Positions 57,199 to 64,000 of a stretch of 64,000 nucleotides of DNA are shown piece by piece (the first letter of the stretch is position 1; each line of letters begins with the position of its first letter). Source of the stretch: Datisca glomerata (taxonomy: Eukaryota > Streptophyta > Magnoliopsida > Cucurbitales > Datiscaceae); contig QANY01007449.1 of assembly GCA_003255025.1 (NCBI GenBank), positions 248,001 to 312,000 on the forward strand, in the 5' to 3' direction. The notes under the pieces are model-generated. The model searched no databases. It saw only the letters and a list, made by a program, of their open reading frames with translations, and was not told the origin of the DNA. The translations under genes and the position numbers were made by a program.

Positions 57199-57599
57199 TG
57201 AAAAATTTCTTTAAAATAAATAAAAATAAAGCAATGAGATGTAGATTTTTGCTAATAAAAATAAGAAATAATGAGATAAAATTTATGCATGAGAAATGAT
57301 ACTAAGAAAAGTGAAAGTTCTAAAGTAATCAATTTCATTCAATTAGTAAAGCCATCCACTACATTTGAGTATGTAGAAGTCAATTACATTACTTCACAAT
57401 ATGAGTTCATACAAAACGATCAAAATGACCCAAATCCCGGTTGATTTCTTCTAAAAGCTTAGACAAGTTCTCCTCATTAGGATGGATGGGCAAGACATTT
57501 CTCTTAAAAATAAAGCTTGTTCCGCCAAATTGCCTGCTCTCACAGCCATGCCTTTAAGCCATTCCATAGCCTGCCCAGATCATTATCGAATCTAGTTGT
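57199..57599 (-). other. Gypsy-2 ORF1-gag spacer
   Basis: Non-coding on either strand; no feature was seen beyond AT-rich sequence. Confidence 0.5.
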
Positions 57600-59533
57600 A
57601 CTCTTGTTATAGCAACTGATAATCATATCTCAGTATATCGACATTAACATCATTGTTTCTTGCCAACTTTTCTGCCACGTTCTGATAAGCTCTAACTTGG
57701 TGCTCAAGGCTTGCGATGACTTTCAATAATTCTTCAGAATCATTTGTTGACTCAGTCTTATTAACTTTCTGATTCTCTAAATCAACTTGCAAATTATCAA
57801 CGATTCATCGTAATGCGTCATATTGCTCTTCTAACTCGACGATGTACGCATTTTTCTTATCAACAGTTCCCTTCACCTCTTTTAGAATTTCTCGTACCAG
57901 TTTATTTTTCCTCTCTAACTTCACGATTTGATCCTCTTGTTCATAGATTACCCCTCGTAAGTTCTCATTGTCTTCCGCCATCTTTCTAATTTTGTTGCTC
58001 AATTTGCGAGTGTCAGTTCCCAACTCTGAGTGTTTTCGCTTCAAATAAGCCCGATCCTCAACCTTATCTCTCAACTCTTTGAGTCGTTCTTCAACTTCAA
58101 TTTTGTTTCTCAGACAAATTTGTCTCGACTGCTAGTCGTCTATTTTCTTCCAAGAGGGCTAGAACTTTTTGCCGCTCCTCATATAACTCATCTAGCTCCT
58201 CCTTTTTAGCAATCTTTTGATGAACTTCTAGTGATTTGGCTGATGGTACATCCTCAATTGGTAAGGCAATGATTACTTTGTTTCTACTCTTAAGCCATGC
58301 TTCATACTCTTTTGTGCAGTTCATGCTATTCTTCACATTTCGCATCCTTCTTGTTATTTTCCAAACTCCAATCAACTGCTGCAGTTTTTGTTCAATTTCT
58401 TGAGAATCGTAACTAACTTCAATATCTTTCAATTCATACGTGGTGGGGACAAACTGTCTCATGTATAATTGATGGAGTGCCATTAGCGGATCATAACTAG
58501 TACAACCCCATGGTCCCGGGAGTGAAGCCCATTGAAAATCACCACATCTGTAGATCCTTGATGTTAACGGCATCCGTTTTCCAAATAACATCCTCATCTT
58601 TCAACGTGGATAGATATGAGAGCCAAGCCCCTTTTGTAGGAAACTGCGGATTCCATTTGGCCATTCCAAATTCTCCAATAGGGATCCTCATCTTCATCCA
58701 TGAACTTGATAACTTAACTTGAGGACATTTTAAATCTAGCGGACATCTTAGATGGCTGAGAATCCAAATACACAAAAGAGTTGAAGAGCCGATGAACTTT
58801 CCTTTTCCAGACATTCGGATGTGATTCAAAGAATGGATAGTCTCAGGGAGAATTGAGATAACATGGTTAACACCATGTTCGACTTGAAGGAACATTTTTA
58901 TCACTTTATCATCCATATAACCTTGGACAATTGGAAATAACACGGTGTCATAAATACACAGAGCATAAAGAGTCATGCCCTTATCCTCCTTCAAGAAATT
59001 TTGGGTGAGATCTAGGAGGTAATCCAACGGCACACACTCATTTCCCCCTTTAATTTTCAACATTTTCTCAATCTCAGACACATGGACAATACCCAAGAGC
59101 TTAGACAAAGCTCTCTTCAATGTGAGCTTTTGTCATAGTTATAAACTTTGTCTGCATTTTGCGACGGGACATTCAGTAGTGTTTGATATTCTTCAACTGT
59201 GGGAGTAAGATCGATTATTCTGAAGGTGAAACATCTATAATAAGGGTCTTAGAAATGCATTAAAGCTTCAAGGACGGGAACGTTGACTACAATATACAAC
59301 AAATAAGCTATATGACCATATTTTTCAACAAACAAACTTTTCTGCTCTGGTGAAAAATCCTTCCATTTCTTCTTCAACCTCTCCAAGTCAATGCATGAAA
59401 ACTATATCTTAGTGATTGATGGTAGAAGAACAACGTCTTCCTCTTTTAGACAATCTCCTTTATGTTTCTGCGATTCCTCTGACCATTGGGCTACCGTAAC
59501 TTGATCTTCTATCACACTCGAAGTGAGAGTCAT
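57600..59533 (-). pseudogene. Gypsy-2 ORF1 (plant mobile-type N-terminal domain plus coiled coil)
   Basis: The start is probably ATG 59533 (MTLTSSVIEDQ). The first part has KYGHIAYLLYVVVNVP and IDLTPTVEEYQTLL; the open segment 59120-58539 continues with RMSGKGKFIGSS, WNPQFPTKGAWLSYL. The next segment (58597-58097) has QWASLPGPWGCTSYDPLMAL and LYMRQFVPTTYELKD. Segments 58074-57805 and 57792-57607 are strongly helical and charged, a likely coiled coil. This is the extra ORF found between the primer site and gag in Ogre/Tat elements, with a domain I would place in the DUF7745-type plant family. Its function is unknown. Shifts near 59130, 58560-58590, 58080 and 57800 break it. Confidence 0.75.
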
Positions 59534-60110
59534 GGTCTCTAAAATATGAATGAATTGAATACTTCTTTAGAATCTCTATTACGTAGCATGATGCATGTAT
59601 GCAAAACAAAAAGATGAAGTTAGAAGTGAAACAATGAAGAAAAGACATATATACATGCACAAAATTAATCATGATATCATATTTCAGCATAAATCTTACT
59701 TTGGTCATGAGGTGGGCTCTAAAAATATAATACATGTGTGGTTGGGCTCTAAAAATCTCTTCATAGGCTCCCAGGTTGTCCACACTATTATCTGAATAGA
59801 GTAACAGGGGCTCTCAAACGGTATCCCGAAAGGGTCGACCTGAGTGAGAACTTTCATGAGCCTGCACGGGAACCTCAATTCCACGAAGGCATTCCACTAC
59901 TCATTCTCGCTAATCCTAAAAGGAAAGCCCAGGTATGGGGCTAGTGTATGTGTGTGAATATTAGGAATTATTCAAACAAACATATATCTAAAAACAAATT
60001 TTGTACAACTATAAGCATGAAAAAGAAAAACAATGAATCAAATAAACAAACAAAGAGTCATACAAGAAGGACAACATGTGATAAAATTTTAGCTTGACTC
60101 TCTATTGATC
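59534..60110 (-). other. Gypsy-2 5' untranslated region up to the junction with EPRV-A
   Basis: Non-coding. It contains a duplicated AAAAATATAATACATGTGTG-like and GGTTGGGCTCTAAAAAT block near 59715-59760 and a less AT-rich stretch at 59810-59945. Neither an LTR end nor a primer site is seen before the pararetrovirus starts, so the element is truncated here. Confidence 0.5.
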
Positions 60111-60176
60111 TAAAAGTGGTTAGACCGATTTCAATATGAAATTCTCAATAATAAGAATAATTTAGTTAGTTGAGCA

Positions 60177-61160
60177 ATGAGTAGATTATTTAGGAGTAAT
60201 TGTTCTAGTAGTAATAGGTCAACAGTAACTTCAATATCTGACATAATAAATGATGAATACATTGAATTATCAGATGATCAAGTAGATCATAGGGTATGAA
60301 ATATATCTAAAATCCCCAATAAAAATATTTATAAATTAACATGGTCTGTTACTTCTTTCAAGCCTCAGAATCATGTAAAAATAATTGAAAAAATATATGC
60401 TCTTGGAAAAGAGCATGAAACATATCAATTACTTTTCTTTGATGCAATAAAGCATCATATTCAAGAAGGATATAATTTCCTTCATTTTGGTTTAGTCCAG
60501 ATTGGAGTAAAACCACTCACAAGAAGAAACCTAAATACCCATGTCTTATTAGCCTTGCGAGATGTAACATTTACAAATTTTAATGATAGTATTTTGGGAT
60601 TAATTGAATCTTGACTTTATAATGGTCTAATTCATTTTGATTGTTTTTCTTATCTGTCTATTAGTTTAACAGATCCACATATTTTAAAATCATTAACTTT
60701 AAATATTAAAGTGGTTACCAAGTCCTAGAAGGCACTCAACCTCTAACTTTAATATTTAGAATTCATTACAAAGTAACCAAAACAAATATGACCTTCCAAG
60801 CCATCAATATGAGTCCAAAGAATCAAACTCTATTGATACAATCTAGTCAAAGTAATGTCAATATTAGAGTTCCTAAAATGATTAGGTGGTGTGATATTAA
60901 TTTACCAATAAATTGGCTTTTAACTAATGAAAGTCAATCTACCCAAATTCAAAGACCAATTGAAGATGTAAATTACATCCAGCAATACATGGATGGTACT
61001 ATAAAAATTAACTTTCAATCATTTTCTAGTCCATAAATTAGGGAGTATAGTCAGTCTAATACCCCTAGGAATTCTTTTTCTGGATCATCCATTAGTAATG
61101 ATCAAAATCTTAGGATTCAACATTTAGAACAAGAATTAAAGAAATTCAAAATTTAAAACT
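60177..61160 (+). pseudogene. EPRV-A copy 2 movement protein
   Basis: The likely start is ATG 60177 (MSRLFRSNCSSS). Blocks matching EPRV-B: HFGLVQIGVKPLTRRNLN near 60480-60535, LLALRDVTF, LSISLTDPHILK near 60655-60690 (the 30K-superfamily hydrophobic-Asp motif), and the open part 60788-61036 with VPKMIRWCDINLPINW. A stop near 60612 and a shift near 60705-60715 break the frame. A helical end (RIQHLEQELKKFKI) follows. The family function is cell-to-cell movement; this copy is inactive. Confidence 0.8.
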
Positions 61161-63156
61161 TAAAGGCATAACCACAAGTTCTTAAGTTAGTCAATCAGTC
61201 TTTGATAATAAGTCTGATCAGTATGATGAAACTGAAGCACCCACTAAATCAGATTTTCAAGGAAGCCTTCATTCTATCAATCCTCAACTCTTAGTTCTAA
61301 ATATAGGAACCTTGAGTCAAGAATATGAACCAGATTGGAAAGGTCGAACCTAACGCAATAATGACCCAGACAATCTAGATAGACGTAATAGATTCAGAAA
61401 TTCATATGATATGGATCAAATAAAAGTCATACTTGCTGAATGGAAGACATTCATGTAAAAATTTAGAATTGATATATTTTTCCTAGATTATGTTGAAGAT
61501 ATTTACGAAAAAAATATCAAAGTAATTTTAAAGTATAAATGGGTTAAGGAAGACTCTAGTATAGTATCTACTAGTCATCCTCCTCTTGAGAAAATTATGA
61601 TTAATCATAAAAATTTCTTAATCACTGCTTCTCCTTTCAAAATTGCAAAGGAAGAATAACTAAACAAAAAAGTAGTTGAACAACTCAACTATACTAACCA
61701 GAGTCTATTACAATAGGTAAATAATTAGATAAAATTGAAACAAAGGTTGATGTTCTCAATGAACCTAGGCATAGTGAAACGCTGAAAGAAAAACCTTTTA
61801 TAAATCTTTCAGTTAAAACCACTTTAAAAATTATTCTAATTAATAAAAAATTTGATAAAATGATTTAGGAATTAAAAAATAAATTCACTGAGTCATCTTC
61901 CTCTGTTAAGGTGGTTAACCAAGACAGTAGTTCAGATTCTAAGTCTGAAAATTTGATGAAATATTTCAAGAATTAAAAGTAATTAACCAAGAAGATAATA
62001 CTGATTCAGATAGTCATAGGTTAGAATCAACTTACGAATCATCCACAATAGGTGAATTTTCAAATATTAACAATATTAAAAAAATATTTAAGAATTTAGA
62101 AATTAATAAATTAGAAAGAAAATGGCATAAGAAACTCATGCCTTCTGATATTCAAATTACTGAATCTTCTCTTGTTAATCAATTTTCTGTTTCTGCAGAA
62201 AAATTGTATGAATGGAATATTGATAGTATTTCTAAATAGGAAGTCTTCAATAGATTACAACACATGGCAATGGTGGCTAATAGCTACATTACCTCTCACA
62301 ATTTACTTCATGAAGAAGTAATAAATCTTCTAGTCACATGATTCACAGAAATGCTCCATTCCTGTTGGGAAAAATATCCCACACAAGAATCCAAAATTTC
62401 CATCCTTTCAGCAGTTAATATTGATGCTGAAGGAAACCTAATTATTGGAGAAAATCAAGAAATAATATCTGATGGAATAATTACACTCATTTACACAATA
62501 ATTGAACACTCGTTGGTATGCCAAGTAATATTACTTCGCGTATTCATGATCAATTAACAAAATTTAGGTGTCCAACATTAAGTGATTTTAATTGGTATAA
62601 GAATATATTCTTATCCAGAGTAATGTCAAGGGATGTTAGTAATCAACCCTTTTGGAAAGAAAAATTTATTAATGAATAACCCAATCTCTTTACCCATAAA
62701 ATAAGGACAGTCCTTAGTAACGACCTAGGAAATATAGACTATGATAGTCTAACCTATGGAACAATAATTACTATAATACAAAAAGAATGATTAAAAATGT
62801 GTGTTGATATGAAAATCAACAAATAAATTATAAAAGAAAGCAAAACTGCTAAATATGAGTTAGGTAATTTTTGTGAGTAATACGATTTTTCCTCTATTAC
62901 CCATTTTCAGAAGAATAGAAAAGATTCTCATTCAAACCAAAGAAGGTCTCATAAGCCCTATTAGAAAACTTACCACAAGCATAAGAATAAAAATTTTGAC
63001 CAAAACTTTTCTAAGAATAAGAACTTCTCTAGGAATAAAAATTATTCCAGAAAAAGGTTTGATAAAAAATTTGATAAAACTAAAATTATGTGTTTTAAAT
63101 GTGGTCAGAAATGTCATATTTCAAATACTTGTCAAGTCAAAAATAAAATTAATTAA
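61161..63156 (+). pseudogene. EPRV-A copy 2 coat protein with zinc knuckle
   Basis: The N-terminal region near 61410-61730 matches EPRV-B 17539-18054 (ILAEWKTFM, YEKNIKVI, KYKWVKEDS, YTNQSLLQ). An acidic segment near 61920-62040 and an EWNID block near 62210 follow; the latter equals EWNIDGKTEY in EPRV-B near 17066. Next is the coat core in broken frames near 62560-62700. The zinc knuckle CFKCGQKCHISNTCQ lies near 63090-63135 (CX2CX4HX4C). Several TAA/TAG codons and shifts are spread through the region. The short ORFs at 62351 and 62873 are fragments or wrong-frame readings of it. Confidence 0.75.
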
Positions 63157-64000
63157 TTGAAAATTTTTGAAGACGATAAACATGAATTATTTAGAGTCTT
63201 AGAAACAGTAGATTACTATAAAAGTAATAGTGAAGATTTAGGAGAATATGAAACTCTAAATCCTCTTAAACTGAATCCTCAAGTTCTGATTGATTCTTTT
63301 AACATTACTATGGGGTGTAGGGACAGTTGTTATCAAAAAATTAATGTCTTAAATAAAAATGAAGAACAAAAAACCCTCTTGTTAGATTTAATTTTTAAAA
63401 TTGAAAATCTAAAATTAAAACAAGAATACCTTGAAAGACTTAAAAAGGTAGTTCTAAAGAAAGAAAATATTAAGTCTAATAATACTGCAAGTCTTTCACA
63501 AATTCAATAGAAAAAGAAAAAGAAGTTACCTTACAGAAACTTCAAAAAGAAATTAAAGATATTAAAATTGAAATAAAAGATTTGAAGAATTCAAACACCA
63601 AAATAAAAGAGGAATTAAATCTTTTAAAAATAAAAAATCTAATTAACAAACAAGAATTCAGTGAACTTAATAAATTACTAATTTCGGATAATGAAGTTGA
63701 AGAACTTATGTGTCATGACAATGATGAACACTTCATCCAAATCCTCAATCACATTCAAATCAAGAAATGACACATAATGGTCATAATAATTATCCAAGAT
63801 TTTGATTTCATAACAATGGCTCTTGTGGATTCGGGAGCAGATTTGAATTATATGCAGGAATGACTAGTTCCTCCGAAGTACTTCAAGAAGACAAAATAGT
63901 CTCTGTCTTCTGCCAATGGCACCCAAATGCATATTAATTATGAAATTCTCAAAGTTCATATTTTCAAGATAATGTATGTTTTAAAACATCATTTGTCTTA
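63157..64000 (+). pseudogene. EPRV-A copy 2 pol N-terminus and protease, cut by the window end
   Basis: The open segment 63157-63510 has INVLNKNEEQKTLLLDLIFK and LKLKQEYLERLKK, aligning with the start of EPRV-B pol (LNVLTDTQRS.., MKLKFLETC). The next segment 63582-63770 is Lys/Glu/Leu-rich and helical, where EPRV-B has a Gln/Ser/Pro linker. The retropepsin motif ALVDSGADLNYM lies near 63813-63850, with a stop shortly after (TGA near 63860). Reverse transcriptase would follow outside the window. Confidence 0.8.

Larger units (their letters stand above)
46291..60110 (-). mobile_element. Gypsy-2: Tat/Ogre-type Ty3/gypsy retrotransposon, 5' LTR missing
   Basis: Same family as Gypsy-1 (LTR start TGTAGATACC), opposite strand. 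From high to low coordinates it holds a 5' untranslated region (59534-60110), ORF1 (57600-59533), gag (55450-57198), protease (53982-54566), G-patch (53612-53977), a likely intron (53182-53456), RT/RNase H, archaeal-type RNase H, integrase (50022-51240), a 3' untranslated region with tandem repeats, a purine tract and the 3' LTR. The 5' LTR and primer site are absent: at about 60110 EPRV-A copy 2 begins. No frame is fully intact. The right boundary is accurate only to some tens of bases. Confidence 0.88.
60111..64000 (+). mobile_element. EPRV-A copy 2 (endogenous Caulimoviridae), runs off the window
   Basis: A second copy of the family at 1-11870, starting just upstream of the movement protein, and continuing through the coat protein with zinc knuckle into protease at the window end. 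It matches copy 1 from about 60140 to 61600, then extends beyond where copy 1 ends. All genes carry many stops and shifts, so this is an old insertion. Gene order agrees with EPRV-B. Confidence 0.85.

Overview
This is a stretch of flowering-plant nuclear DNA, most likely from a eudicot. It holds one intact host gene, a five-exon bHLH factor of the RHD6/RSL class I (root-hair) group. Nearly everything else is mobile or captured DNA: Ty3/gypsy elements of the Tat/Ogre type, integrated plant pararetroviruses (Caulimoviridae), an L1-type LINE, a Harbinger derivative, CACTA and Copia remnants, and a patch of plastid DNA with pieces of trnG-UCC, trnR-UCU and ycf2. I cannot name the species.

Layout. 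1-1881 and 10065-11870 are the two halves of an endogenous pararetrovirus copy (EPRV-A copy 1), read on the + strand: a 3'-terminal ORF, promoter, leader, tRNA primer site and movement protein. It is split by an 8.2-kb Tat-type gypsy element (Gypsy-1, 1882-10059) with a perfect GGTAT target duplication. 13521-21098 is an almost complete, circularly permuted genome of a second pararetrovirus family (EPRV-B) on the - strand, bounded on both sides by TA-rich microsatellite. Its movement protein ORF is open; the coat protein, protease, reverse transcriptase, RNase H and 3'-terminal ORF regions carry a few stops and shifts. 21127-24940 is AT-rich spacer, and the RSL gene occupies 25063-26509. 30040-30975 is plastid-derived. 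30998-36773 is an LTR element without coding capacity (LARD-like, - strand). 37888 onward holds a CACTA end and a Copia reverse-transcriptase fossil. 41629-46290 is a LINE split by a Harbinger derivative (42115-44722, TSD TAA). The LINE is cut at 46290 by a second member of the Gypsy-1 family (Gypsy-2, - strand, to about 60110). Gypsy-2 keeps a 3' LTR, integrase, dual RNase H, RT, a likely intron, G-patch, protease, gag and an extra ORF1. It lacks its 5' LTR and abuts EPRV-A copy 2 (60111-64000, + strand), which runs off the window.

How the parts relate. The two EPRV families are clearly homologous in the movement protein, the coat-protein N-terminal region, the zinc knuckle, the protease and a 3'-terminal ORF of unknown function. 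Comparing them is the main reason to believe the heavily mutated family A. The three LTR elements share a purine tract next to the 3' LTR and variable tandem repeats in the 3' untranslated region. The most unusual material is the pair of divergent pararetrovirus lineages with their shared unidentified 3'-terminal ORF, and the near-complete EPRV-B genome between TA repeats. Coordinates of degraded elements are estimates made by eye; no alignment or database search was run.
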